A stretch of DNA of 64,000 nucleotides, from NCBI GenBank assembly GCA_019637155.1, contig JAHBWE010000012.1:277787-341786 (forward strand). Reading direction: 5' to 3'. The notes beneath the pieces are model-generated. The model had not been told where the DNA came from, searched no databases, and saw nothing but the letters and a program-made list of their open reading frames with translations. Below, piece after piece: positions 17,682-26,163 of this stretch (position 1 is the stretch's first letter; every line of letters begins with the position of its first letter). This DNA is from Labilithrix sp. (lineage in GTDB: Bacteria > Myxococcota_A > Polyangia > Polyangiales > Polyangiaceae). The position numbers and the translations under genes are program-made.

Positions 17682-19211
17682 GTGAGGCTCGGCATCGACT
17701 TCGGGACGACGCGTACGGTCGTGGCGTGCGCCGATCGCGGCAACTACCCGGTCCTCGCCTTCGTCGACGACGCCGGCGACTCGCACGACTGGATCCCCTC
17801 CGTCGTCGCGGAGAAGGACGGCGCGCTCCTCTTCGGCTTCGACGCCCTCGCCTCGGACACGACCGTCGTTCGCTCCTTCAAGCGCCTCCTCGCCGACGCG
17901 GAGGCGCGGCCCGATCGGCCGATCCGGATCGGCGCGGTGTCGATCGCGCTGGCGGAGCTCGTCACGCGTTTCCTCGCCCACGTGAGGTCCGCCGTCCTCG
18001 AGCGCTCCACCTTGAAGGAGGAGCTGAAGGAGGAGCCGCTCCGCAGCGTCGTCGCGGTGCCGGCGAACGCCTCCGGCGCGCAGCGGCTCCTCACGCTCGA
18101 CGCGTTCCGCCGCGCGGGCCTCGCGCCGATCGCGATGCTGAACGAGCCGTCCGCCGCGGGCTTCGAGTACACGCATCGCCACCGCAACACGCTCACGTCG
18201 AAGCGCGATCACGTCGTCGTCTACGACCTCGGCGGCGGGACGTTCGACGCGTCGCTCGTGCGCATGCGCGGCCTCGCGCACGAGGTCCTCACGACCGGCG
18301 GCGACAACCACCTCGGCGGCGACGACTTCGACGAGGTCATCCTCGACCTCGTCCTCGCGGCGGCGCAGAAGACGCGCGCCGACGTCGACGTCGCGCGCCT
18401 GCGCGAGCAGTGCCGCGAGGCGAAGGAGCGGCTCAACCCGAGCTCGAAGAAGCTCACGGTGGAGATCGACGACGCGCCGATCGCGATCCCGGTGAGCGAC
18501 GTCTACGAGGCGTGCACCCCGCTCGTGGAGCGCTCGATCGAGGCGATGCTCCCGGTCATGCGCCGCCTCGACGCCGAAGACGGCTCGGCGGGCGCGGGCT
18601 CGGGCTCGGGCTCGGGCGAGGAGCGCGACGACATCGCCGGGATCTACGTCGTCGGCGGCGCGAGCGAGCTGCCGATCGTCGGGCGCGCGCTGCGGAGCCG
18701 CTTCGGCCGGCGCGTGCATCGCTCGCCGTACGCGTCGGGCGCGATCGCGATCGGCCTCGCGATCGCGTGCGATGAGGCGGCGGGCTTCGAGCTCGTCGAT
18801 CGGTTCACGCGCACGTTCGGCGTCTTCCGCGAGGGCGACGGCGGCAACGCGATCACGTTCGATCCGATCTTCACGCGCGACACCGTGCTCCCCTCCGCCG
18901 GCGCCGCGCCGGTCGCGTTCCGGCGGCGCTACCGCGCGGCCCACAACGTCGGCCACTTCCGGTTCCTCGAGTGCAGCGCGATGGACGAGTCCGGCCGCCC
19001 GCGCGGCCACATGGTCGTCTCCGGCGACTGCCTCTTCCCGTTCGAGCCGCGCCTCCGCGAGCGCGATCTCGCCGGCGTCCCGGTCGAGCGCACGCGCGGC
19101 GACGGCCCGCGCATCGAGGAGGAGTACACCCTCGACGAGCACGGCATCGTCGCGGTGAAGATCAAGGACCTCGACGCGGGCTTCGAGCGCGTGTTCCAGC
19201 TCGGCGCCTGA
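17682..19211 (+). CDS. Hsp70-family (DnaK-like) ATPase
   Basis: 509 residues, shorter than DnaK (~640). Phosphate-1 motif LGIDFGTTRTVVA starts at residue ~3, phosphate-2 is VVVYDLGGGTFDASLV, and the adenosine motif is IYVVGGASELPIVGRAL. The region after the ATPase domain is a divergent beta domain of ~140 residues (FEPRLRERDLAGVPVE). A Gly/Ser-rich insertion (AGSGSGSG) sits before the adenosine motif. It is likely a specialised chaperone rather than the main DnaK; no dnaJ or grpE is nearby. GTG 17682 begins right before the phosphate-1 motif. Confidence 0.85.
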   Translation: MRLGIDFGTTRTVVACADRGNYPVLAFVDDAGDSHDWIPSVVAEKDGALLFGFDALASDTTVVRSFKRLLADAEARPDRPIRIGAVSIALAELVTRFLAHVRSAVLERSTLKEELKEEPLRSVVAVPANASGAQRLLTLDAFRRAGLAPIAMLNEPSAAGFEYTHRHRNTLTSKRDHVVVYDLGGGTFDASLVRMRGLAHEVLTTGGDNHLGGDDFDEVILDLVLAAAQKTRADVDVARLREQCREAKERLNPSSKKLTVEIDDAPIAIPVSDVYEACTPLVERSIEAMLPVMRRLDAEDGSAGAGSGSGSGEERDDIAGIYVVGGASELPIVGRALRSRFGRRVHRSPYASGAIAIGLAIACDEAAGFELVDRFTRTFGVFREGDGGNAITFDPIFTRDTVLPSAGAAPVAFRRRYRAAHNVGHFRFLECSAMDESGRPRGHMVVSGDCLFPFEPRLRERDLAGVPVERTRGDGPRIEEEYTLDEHGIVAVKIKDLDAGFERVFQLGA

Positions 19212-19224
19212 GGGGTCAGGCAAC

Positions 19225-19256
19225 GTCAGGGGCTTCGCCCCCGACACCCCCACCCC
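19225..19256 (+). repeat. TTC-loop hairpin repeat after the Hsp70-like gene
   Basis: GTCAGGGGC, TTC loop, GCCCCCGAC (one mismatch), followed by ACCCCCACCCC. It matches 31 of 32 positions at 63841-63872. Both copies lie within 15 nt of a stop codon. Confidence 0.8.
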
Positions 19257-19345
19257 GCGAACACGACCCGCCGCGTTTGCGCGGCGGGTTGCTTCGCAAC
19301 CGCTGTGGCGGTCGCATTCGCGGGGCCCCTTCGGGGGCCCCACCC
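19257..19345 (+). repeat. 89-bp palindromic repeat, first unit
   Basis: Contains CCCGCCGCG-TTTG-CGCGGCGGG (19267-19288, 9-bp arms), GGTTGC-TTC-GCAACC and a GGGGCCCC-rich end. It is followed directly by a second, interrupted unit. Confidence 0.8.
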
Positions 19346-19471
19346 GCGAACACGACCCGCCGCGTTTGCGCGTACGCCCTGCACGGAGCGGCGTCCTTCG
19401 TGCAGGGCGTACTTTGCGCGGCGGGTTGCTTCGCTGGGGCGGTCGCGTTCGTGGGGCCCCTTGGGGGCCTC
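19346..19471 (+). repeat. Palindromic repeat, second unit interrupted by a nested element
   Basis: Same order of motifs as the first unit, but the hairpin loop is split by a 41-bp palindrome with a duplicated TTTGCGC on each side. Confidence 0.8.
19372..19412. mobile_element. 41-bp palindromic element nested in the repeat, with 7-bp target duplication
   Basis: Perfect 13-bp inverted ends GTACGCCCTGCAC / GTGCAGGGCGTAC around a 15-nt centre. TTTGCGC occurs immediately left (19365-19371) and right (19413-19419), while the uninterrupted unit has it once. This is the structure of a transposed miniature element. No transposase is encoded. Confidence 0.75.
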
Positions 19472-19567
19472 GGCTCGCGTGGCGCCTGACGTGGCTGCCA
19501 TGGCTCTGCCGGGGCTTCGGGCCGGATCGTGGGGGAAATTGCGCGGCACGGTCGTTGCTTTGGCGCG

Positions 19568-20503
19568 ATGCCGATGCGGCTCGTCCTCGTCTCTCTCCTC
19601 TTGTTGACCGCCTGCAGCGGGGCCTTCGACACCCGCGACGAGGACTTCGCGATCCCGACGGCGCCGAGCACGCAGGCTCCGCCTCCGGGACCGACGGCGC
19701 CGTCGCGCCCGATGCGGCCCACGTATGCGACCGAGCGGCGGACGAGCACGCGCGCGTACGCGAAGGTCCACTCCGGCGACGGCTACTCGTGCGCGATCGA
19801 CGACCGGGGCGCGGTCGACTGCTGGGGGAGCACGCCGCCGCGCCCGCAGTGGAGCGTCGACGAGCTCGCGGTGCGCGACAAGACGGTGTGCTCGCTCACG
19901 CGCGCCGGCGCGCTCCAGTGTTGGGGCGACATCGAAGGCTGGATCCCGCCCGACGTCGGGCCGCTCCACGCGCTCGGGATGGGCTACCGCTTCGCGTGCG
20001 CGCTCGACGCGGAGGACAAGCCGCGCTGCTGGGGCCCCGCCGCGCCCGACGCGCCCGACGAGGCGTTCGAGTCTCTCGCGGTGGGCTGGAGCCACGCGTG
20101 CGGCCTCCGCGCGGACGGCGCGGTGTCGTGCTGGGGCGACGCGCGCGCGATCGCGCGGACGCCGGCGCCGCCCGCGACGTTCACCCAGCTCGCGCTCGGC
20201 GGCCTCCTCTCCTGCGCGCTCGACGACGCGGGCAACGTGACCTGCTGGGGCGACATGCTCGGCTACGCGCCGTCGGCGCCGATGAAGCGCGTCTCCACCG
20301 GCAACGGCATCGCGTGCGGCGTCCGCGAGGACGACGACACGCTCACGTGCTGGGGCAGCAACGTCGCGCGCCTCTTCTCGTCGCCGGCGGGGTACTACGA
20401 AGACGTCAGCGTCGGCACCGACCACGCGTGCGCGGTGCGCATGTTCGACCGCAAGGTCGTGTGCTGGGGCGCCGACGACGAAGGTCAGGCGAGCCCGCCC
20501 TGA
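19568..20503 (+). CDS. RCC1-like seven-repeat beta-propeller lipoprotein
   Basis: 311 residues. Lipoprotein signal ending LLLLTAC, a Pro/Thr-rich linker, then seven tandem repeats each with a Cys about 10 residues before a CWG (CAIDDRGAVDCWG, CSLTRAGALQCWG, CALDAEDKPRCWG and four more). This is an RCC1-type propeller with one disulfide possible per blade; seven repeats would close a seven-bladed ring. Surface exposure is likely and the ligand is unknown. Start ATG 19568 or 19574. It overlaps the convergent MBL gene by 19 nt at the 3' ends. Confidence 0.85.
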   Translation: MPMRLVLVSLLLLTACSGAFDTRDEDFAIPTAPSTQAPPPGPTAPSRPMRPTYATERRTSTRAYAKVHSGDGYSCAIDDRGAVDCWGSTPPRPQWSVDELAVRDKTVCSLTRAGALQCWGDIEGWIPPDVGPLHALGMGYRFACALDAEDKPRCWGPAAPDAPDEAFESLAVGWSHACGLRADGAVSCWGDARAIARTPAPPATFTQLALGGLLSCALDDAGNVTCWGDMLGYAPSAPMKRVSTGNGIACGVREDDDTLTCWGSNVARLFSSPAGYYEDVSVGTDHACAVRMFDRKVVCWGADDEGQASPP

Positions 20504-21570
20504 GGCGCGGCCAGGCGCGACGGCGCGCGCGCGACCTCGCGCCACCATGGATCGATGCGCTCGATCCGCACGGGCTCGATCGCGCGGCCGAGGCGCGGCG
20601 TGACGACGTGCGTACCGGCCGCGTGCGCGACCAGCGTCTCCGCCGGCTCGTCCCAGGCGTGGAGCGCGAGGTCGAACGTGCCCCAGTGCACCGGCAGCAG
20701 GGTGCCGCCGCCGAGCATGCGATGCGCCGCGAGCGCGTTGACGGGGCCGAGGTGGATGTCGCCCCACGCTTCGTGGAACGCGCCGATCTCGAGCATCACG
20801 AGGTCGAAGCGGCCGCCGTCGATCACGCGCTCGCGGATCGTCTCGAAGTCGCGCGTGAGCCCGGTGTCGCCGCTGAAGAACACGCGGTGCCTCGTGCCTT
20901 CGATCACCCACGAGGACCAGAGCGTGCGGTTCCGATCGAACGGGCTCCGCCCCGAGAAGTGACGCGACGGCGTCGCGTGGAGCACGAGCCCGGTGCCGGG
21001 CACCGCCGTCTTCTCCCACCAATCGAGCTCGACGATGCGCGCCGGCGGGATGCCGAGCGCCTCGAGCCGCGCGCCGACGCCGAGCGACGTCACGAACGGC
21101 ACCTTCGCTCCGATCGTGTGCGCGAGCGCGCGGACGGAGGGAAGATCGAGGTGATCGTAGTGATCGTGCGAGATGAGGACGGCGTCGATCGGCGGCAGCT
21201 CCGCGATCGCCGCCGGCGCGGCGTGGAAGCGCCGCGGCCCCGCGAACGACACCGGCGAGATGCGCTCCGACCACACCGGGTCGGTGAGGACGCGCCAGCC
21301 GTCGATCTCGAGGAGCGTGGTCGAGTGCCCGAGCCACGTCGTGCGCAGCCCGGTCTCCGGGCGCTTGCTCCACGCCTCGTGCGGCCGCTCGAGCGGCATC
21401 GCGCCGGGCGGCCGCTTCTGCTTCCCGCCGAACAGGTACTCGCCGGTCGTCGACATCATCGAGCGCCGCTTCGCCGAGTCGAGCGCGAGCCGCGGCTCCG
21501 TGTTGTGGAACACGCCGTCCCTCCAGTTGGCAGACCCGGTCACGCGCTCGTCACGAAGGTCGATCGGCAT
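20485..21570 (-). CDS. MBL-fold metallo-hydrolase (UlaG / NAPE-PLD-like)
   Basis: 361 residues. Metallo-beta-lactamase fold: TWLGHSTTLLEIDG, DPVW, and the zinc motif SHDHYDHLD (His135, Asp136-His137, Asp139-His140), then HFSGR, FSGDTGL (Asp) and LPVHWGTFDLALH (last His). The order and the GHST start are typical of the UlaG/NAPE-PLD branch, whose members act on phosphodiesters or lactones; the substrate is not readable. ATG 21570 is used; GTG 21594 is possible. Divergent from the FAD-FHA gene with about 50 bp between starts. Confidence 0.87.
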   Translation of the reverse strand: MPIDLRDERVTGSANWRDGVFHNTEPRLALDSAKRRSMMSTTGEYLFGGKQKRPPGAMPLERPHEAWSKRPETGLRTTWLGHSTTLLEIDGWRVLTDPVWSERISPVSFAGPRRFHAAPAAIAELPPIDAVLISHDHYDHLDLPSVRALAHTIGAKVPFVTSLGVGARLEALGIPPARIVELDWWEKTAVPGTGLVLHATPSRHFSGRSPFDRNRTLWSSWVIEGTRHRVFFSGDTGLTRDFETIRERVIDGGRFDLVMLEIGAFHEAWGDIHLGPVNALAAHRMLGGGTLLPVHWGTFDLALHAWDEPAETLVAHAAGTHVVTPRLGRAIEPVRIERIDPWWREVARAPSRLAAPQGGLA

Positions 21571-21608
21571 CGCTCTTGGGATGCTCTCCCCCACCCCGCC
21601 GTTCCGGA

Positions 21609-21614
21609 TACACT
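21609..21614 (+). promoter_or_regulatory. Putative -10 box deciding the TTG start of the redox module
   Basis: TACACT, then 9 nt, then TTG 21624. No Shine-Dalgarno or ATG is suitably placed before the FAD motif. Confidence 0.4.
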
Positions 21615-21623
21615 GGCGCCGTA

Positions 21624-24374
21624 TTGTCGGGGAAGCGGTACATCATCATCGGGGACGGGGCGGCGGGGACGACCGCCGCCCAGGCGCTGCGCGCGTCCGA
21701 TCCCCAGGCCACGATCGCGATCCTCTCCGACGATCCGCAGGCCGCGTACTACCGCGCCGCGCTCACGAACTTCCTCCTCGGCGAGCTGCGCGAAGAGCAG
21801 GTGTGGGCGGTGCCGCCGTCGTTCTACGACGAGCTCGCGATCCATCGCGTGCTCAGCCGCGTCGCCAAGATCGACACCGAGCGCAGGCACGTGTTGCTCG
21901 CGCAAGGCGGCCGTCCGCTCTCGTACGACGCGCTCCTCATCGCGTCCGGCGCCCGCGCGCGCCCCCCCACCTTCGAGGGCGCGCTCCTCCCCGGCGTCAT
22001 GGTCATGCGGACCTTGCAGGACGTGCACAAGGTCTTCGACCTCATCAAGCTGCGCGGCCTCCGCAGCGCCGTCATCTGCGGCGGCGGCCCGCTCGCGCTC
22101 GAGTGGGCGCACGGCCTCACCCACCGCGGCGTGAAGGTCATGATGGTCGTGCGCGATCGGAAGTTCCTCCCGACCGCGATCGACACCGTGTCGAGCGACC
22201 TCGTCCTCGCGCGCCTCCGCCAGGGCGGCGTCGAGGTGCGCATGGGCGACGAGGTCACGCACGCGATGCCGGGGCGAGAGGGCCGCGTCGCGGGCGTCGT
22301 CCTCAAATCCGGCGAGCGCGTTTCGTGCGAGCTCGTCGGCGTCGCCTTCGGCGTCATCTGCAACTCCGAGTTCTTGCAAGGCACGCCCGTCGCGCTCGCG
22401 AAGAGCGGCGGCGTCATCACCGACGATCAGATGCGCACGAGCATCCCCACCGTCTGCGCGGCCGGCGACGTCGCGGCGGTGAACGGCAAGCTCCTCCAGC
22501 TGTGGGAGCCCGCGCGGATGCAGGCGCGCGTCGCGGCCGCGACGATGCTCGGGCGCACCGAGCGCTACCAGCCCGGCGTGCACTACATGGCGACGCGCCT
22601 CTACGACCTCGACGTCGCGAGCATCGGCGAGGTCGCGCAGACGCCGCAAGGCGCGGAGGAGATCGTCGACTTCCCGCAGCGCACCGGGCAGATCTCGTAC
22701 AAGAAGCTCTGCCTCCGCGACAACCGCGTGATCGGCGCGCTCCTCTTCGGCGAGCGCGCGGCGGCGGTGCGCCGGCATGGGCGCGCGTTCAAGAAGCTGA
22801 TCGACTCGAAGGCCGACGTCTCCTCGATCAAGGGCGAGCTCCTCGACGCCGCGTTCGACCTCTCCGCGTGGATCAAGACGCAGGAGCTCGTCGACAAACC
22901 GAAGGTCGCCGCGGTGACGCTCGCGTCGGCGGCGCGGATGAAGGGCACCCACGCGATCAACCTCGCCGACCTGCCGCCGCTCCCTTCGATCAAGCCGGAG
23001 AGCACGAACGATCCCGGCCCCGCCACCGTCGCCGCCGCGCTCGCGATCAACGACCCCGCGCTGAACGGCCTCGTGCAGGCGGTGGAGCCGCCGCGCGTGA
23101 GGCTCGAGGCGCCGTTCGGGTTCATCGAGATCACGAGCTCCTCCACCATCGGGCGCGATCCGAGCGTGCCGGTGCCGCTCCAGGATCCCGGCGTGTCGTG
23201 GAAGCACGCCGAGCTGACCATCGCGGGGCAGTTCGTCTACGTGCGCGATCTCGGGAGCGCCACCGGCACGTGGGTCAACGGCGCGCCCGTCGCCGCGCCG
23301 AAGAAGCTGAAGGACGGCGAGCGGATCAAGGTCGGATCGACCGAGCTCGTCGTGCGCATCCAGCTCCCCGCGAGCGCGCCGCAGTCGGTCCAGCTCGGCG
23401 CCGCGCAGGCCACCGGCGAGCCGAAGCCGCACCTCGACGTGCTCACCGGCAACTCGCTCGGCCTCGGCTTCGAGCTCGTCCATCCGCAGGAGGTGATCGG
23501 CCGCGACGCGTCGTGCACGATCCGCCTCGACGACGAGTGGATCGACGCGCGCCACGCGTGGATCCGGAAGACGCCCGCCGGCTTCGAGCTCGCCGACGCG
23601 GAGAGCCGCGGCGTCACGAAGAAGAACGGCCAGGAGCTCACGCCGAACCAGTGGGTACCGATCGCGCCCGGCGACACGATCGAGGTCGGCGAGGTGCGCA
23701 TGACGTTCACGATGCGGCCGGCGGTGGAGTACGCGGGCCTCTACGGCCCGGCGAGCGTGCACGGCTCCGTCGCCGGCGTGATGCCGACGCCGACCGGCCC
23801 CGGCGTGCCCGCCGCGTCGCGGGCCCCGCTGCCGCCCGGCATCTCGCACGCCCCGCCGACGCCGCAGGTCGGGTACGCCCCGCCTTCGATGGCGCCGAGC
23901 GGGCGGCCGTCGGGCCTCCCCGCGATGCCGGCGGTGTCGATGCCGGGGCGACCTTCGCACGTGCCGCCGCCGTCGCTGCCGGTCGGTCCACCGTCGATGC
24001 TGCAGCACGCGCGGTCGTCGCACGTGCCGCCGCCGTCCGCGTACATGGGCCCGCCCTCGATGCACGCGCGCGTCCGCGGTCGCGTCTCGGTGCAGCGCGG
24101 CCCGAACACCGGCAGCGTCGCGGAGCTCGGCGACGTCACCGTGATCGGCAGCCAGCCCGCGCAGTCCACCCTCGCGCTGCCGGATCCCTACCTCGGGCCG
24201 ATGCACCTCGAGCTCCGGCGCCTGCCCGACGGCTTCTACGTGCGTGACCTCGGCGCGGCGAGCGGTACCGTGTGCCGCGGGAAGCGGCTCGGGCCGCACC
24301 CCTTCAAGCTCGCGAACGGCGACATCTTGATCCTCGGTCCCAACGTCCAGATCCTCTTCGAGGCCGCGCCATGA
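21624..24374 (+). CDS. FAD/NAD(P)-dependent oxidoreductase fused to three FHA domains
   Basis: 916 residues. Residues 1-~480: pyridine nucleotide-disulfide oxidoreductase of the NirB/rubredoxin-reductase type, with FAD motif IIIGDGAAGTTAA (7-19), a second Rossmann motif VICGGGPLALEWA (~152-165) and VCAAGDVAA for FAD. Then FHA1 (~494-579, GRDPS...SWKHAEL), FHA2 (~612-696, GRDAS...DARHAWI), a Pro-rich linker (~700-815) and FHA3 (~816-914), which lacks the usual Arg. FHA domains bind phosphothreonine, so partner kinases are expected. Its TGA overlaps the ATG of the ferredoxin gene. TTG 21624 starts 6 residues before the FAD motif. Confidence 0.85.
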   Translation: MSGKRYIIIGDGAAGTTAAQALRASDPQATIAILSDDPQAAYYRAALTNFLLGELREEQVWAVPPSFYDELAIHRVLSRVAKIDTERRHVLLAQGGRPLSYDALLIASGARARPPTFEGALLPGVMVMRTLQDVHKVFDLIKLRGLRSAVICGGGPLALEWAHGLTHRGVKVMMVVRDRKFLPTAIDTVSSDLVLARLRQGGVEVRMGDEVTHAMPGREGRVAGVVLKSGERVSCELVGVAFGVICNSEFLQGTPVALAKSGGVITDDQMRTSIPTVCAAGDVAAVNGKLLQLWEPARMQARVAAATMLGRTERYQPGVHYMATRLYDLDVASIGEVAQTPQGAEEIVDFPQRTGQISYKKLCLRDNRVIGALLFGERAAAVRRHGRAFKKLIDSKADVSSIKGELLDAAFDLSAWIKTQELVDKPKVAAVTLASAARMKGTHAINLADLPPLPSIKPESTNDPGPATVAAALAINDPALNGLVQAVEPPRVRLEAPFGFIEITSSSTIGRDPSVPVPLQDPGVSWKHAELTIAGQFVYVRDLGSATGTWVNGAPVAAPKKLKDGERIKVGSTELVVRIQLPASAPQSVQLGAAQATGEPKPHLDVLTGNSLGLGFELVHPQEVIGRDASCTIRLDDEWIDARHAWIRKTPAGFELADAESRGVTKKNGQELTPNQWVPIAPGDTIEVGEVRMTFTMRPAVEYAGLYGPASVHGSVAGVMPTPTGPGVPAASRAPLPPGISHAPPTPQVGYAPPSMAPSGRPSGLPAMPAVSMPGRPSHVPPPSLPVGPPSMLQHARSSHVPPPSAYMGPPSMHARVRGRVSVQRGPNTGSVAELGDVTVIGSQPAQSTLALPDPYLGPMHLELRRLPDGFYVRDLGAASGTVCRGKRLGPHPFKLANGDILILGPNVQILFEAAP

Positions 24375-26161
24375 GCGACTCGCGCGAAGCCCTCGCCGCC
24401 CGCGCCGAGGCCGACGTGATGGCGTGCATCGGCTGCAACGACTGCATGCTCGCGTGCCCGCTCCCGAACGCCAAGCTCGTCACGATCGCCGAGATCAACG
24501 CCGCCGTTCACCTCCCCGTCGTCACGAACCCGCGCGTCGCCGAGTTCGTGATGGCCTGCACGCAGTGCCGCCAGTGCGTCCCCGCCTGCCCCTCCGACCT
24601 GAGCCGCGCCGACATGGTGCTCTACAACAAGCTCAAGGTCGAAGACCGCGTCCCGAACTACACCCTCATGCTCCAGGTCGGCGCGCAGGTGCGCCCCTCC
24701 GGCTGGACGCTCGACGACCTCGCCGCGCGCGTCGCCGAGGTCCCGCTCTTCGCGAAGGCGGCGCGCACCGATCTCCGCGCGCTGCTCCTCAAGGCCACGC
24801 TGCGCCAGCTCGCGCAGAACGAGGTCCTCTGCAAGGAGAGCTCCTTCTACGACCGCCTCTGCATCATCCTCTCCGGCTCGCTCGATCAGTCGATGCGCGT
24901 GCCGGGCGGCGCGCAGGTGTCGATCCTCGTCCTCGGCGAGAGCTCGTTCTTCGGCGAGATGGCGGTGATGGCCGATCAGCCGGAGCCCTACACCGTGCGC
25001 GCGCTCGTGCCGTCGCTCGTCCTCGAGATCCCGAAGGCGGCGGTGCACCGCCTGATGACGACGTCGAAGGACTTCAAGGCGACGATGGACGAGCTCTATC
25101 GCCGCCGCGCGCTCTGGACCTACGCGCGCTCGCCGACCGTGCTCTCCGCGCTGCCGGAGCAAGCGGTGACGGACATCCTCGACAAGGCCGAGCTCCGCAC
25201 GTTGAAGTCGGGCGAGACGATCCTGCGCGAGGGGGCGCGCCCGACCGACGCGTACCTCGTACGGAGCGGCTTCCTCCGCGTGTTCCGCAACGTCGAGAAC
25301 GGCAAGGAGCGCGCGCTCGTCTACTTCCGCGAAGGCGACATGTTCGGGCTCACCGGCCTCCTCATGGGCGAGCGCCATTCGCCGTTCTCGGTCCAGGCGA
25401 CCACGCGCGCGGAGGTCATCCGCATCCCCGGCGCGCACCTCTTCGAGATCATCGGGCGCTATCCGCAGGCGCGGCAGGTCCTCGAAGGCGGGGCGCAGAC
25501 CGCGGAGCGCGTGGCGCGCGAGAACACGTTCATGCCGGCGCCCCCACCTGGCCAGGGCGGGCCGAAGGCGGCGACCGCGTTCGCGATGTCGGCCGAGGTC
25601 CTGCTCGAGAAGGGCCTCGCGACCGGGACCGAGGTCCTCGTCGTCGATCAGACGAAATGTGTCAATTGCCAGAACTGCATCGACGCGTGCGGGCGCCGCC
25701 ACAAGTACAGCCGCCTCGCGCTGCAGGGGCTCCAGGTCGAAAATTACCTCTTCCCCGCGTCGTGCCGGCATTGCGAAGATCCGGTGTGTCTCCTCTGCAG
25801 CGTGAACGGGATTGTCCGCTTGCCGAGCGGCGAAATCACGATCGTCGAGGACAACTGCATCGGCTGCGGCGCCTGCGCGGAGCGGTGCCCTTATGGCAAT
25901 ATCCGCATGCACAACCTCGATACGCCGCAGGAGGGATTCCTCCTCCGCCTCATGGGGATGTTCGGTCTCCGCGCGCGCAAAGCGGCAGAAGAGGAGCTCA
26001 AGCCGAGCGCGAACCGCGTCGCGGTCAAATGCGATCTCTGCGCGGGATATCCCGATTACGCCTGCGTCACCGCGTGCCCCGTCGGCGCGGCGTTCCGCAT
26101 CGACCCGATGAAGTCGCTCGAGTCGCAGAACCTCGCTTATTCGCAGCTCCGCAGGGCCTGA
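24371..26161 (+). CDS. Polyferredoxin with two cyclic-nucleotide-binding domains
   Basis: 596 residues. N-terminal pair of [4Fe-4S] motifs: Cys19-x2-Cys22-x2-Cys25-x3-Cys29 and Cys63-x2-Cys66-x2-Cys69-x3-Cys73. Two cNMP-binding domains follow (~120-245, SSFFGEMAVMADQPEPYTV; ~250-375, FREGDMFGLTGLLMGERHSPFSV). The C-terminal module is DmsB/NrfC-like with four cysteine groups (CVNCQNC, CRHCEDPVCLLC, CIGCGACAERC, CDLCAGYPDYACVTACP), so about six [4Fe-4S] clusters in total. It should carry electrons between the flavoprotein and the membrane cytochrome, with cyclic nucleotides as a possible switch. The ATG is coupled to the preceding gene by a 4-nt overlap. Confidence 0.88.
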   Translation: MSDSREALAARAEADVMACIGCNDCMLACPLPNAKLVTIAEINAAVHLPVVTNPRVAEFVMACTQCRQCVPACPSDLSRADMVLYNKLKVEDRVPNYTLMLQVGAQVRPSGWTLDDLAARVAEVPLFAKAARTDLRALLLKATLRQLAQNEVLCKESSFYDRLCIILSGSLDQSMRVPGGAQVSILVLGESSFFGEMAVMADQPEPYTVRALVPSLVLEIPKAAVHRLMTTSKDFKATMDELYRRRALWTYARSPTVLSALPEQAVTDILDKAELRTLKSGETILREGARPTDAYLVRSGFLRVFRNVENGKERALVYFREGDMFGLTGLLMGERHSPFSVQATTRAEVIRIPGAHLFEIIGRYPQARQVLEGGAQTAERVARENTFMPAPPPGQGGPKAATAFAMSAEVLLEKGLATGTEVLVVDQTKCVNCQNCIDACGRRHKYSRLALQGLQVENYLFPASCRHCEDPVCLLCSVNGIVRLPSGEITIVEDNCIGCGACAERCPYGNIRMHNLDTPQEGFLLRLMGMFGLRARKAAEEELKPSANRVAVKCDLCAGYPDYACVTACPVGAAFRIDPMKSLESQNLAYSQLRRA

Positions 26162-26163
26162 TC

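Noticed and set aside
19212..19567. CRISPR-like array
   Set aside because: Only two tandem units that are themselves palindromic, with no unique spacers and no cas genes.
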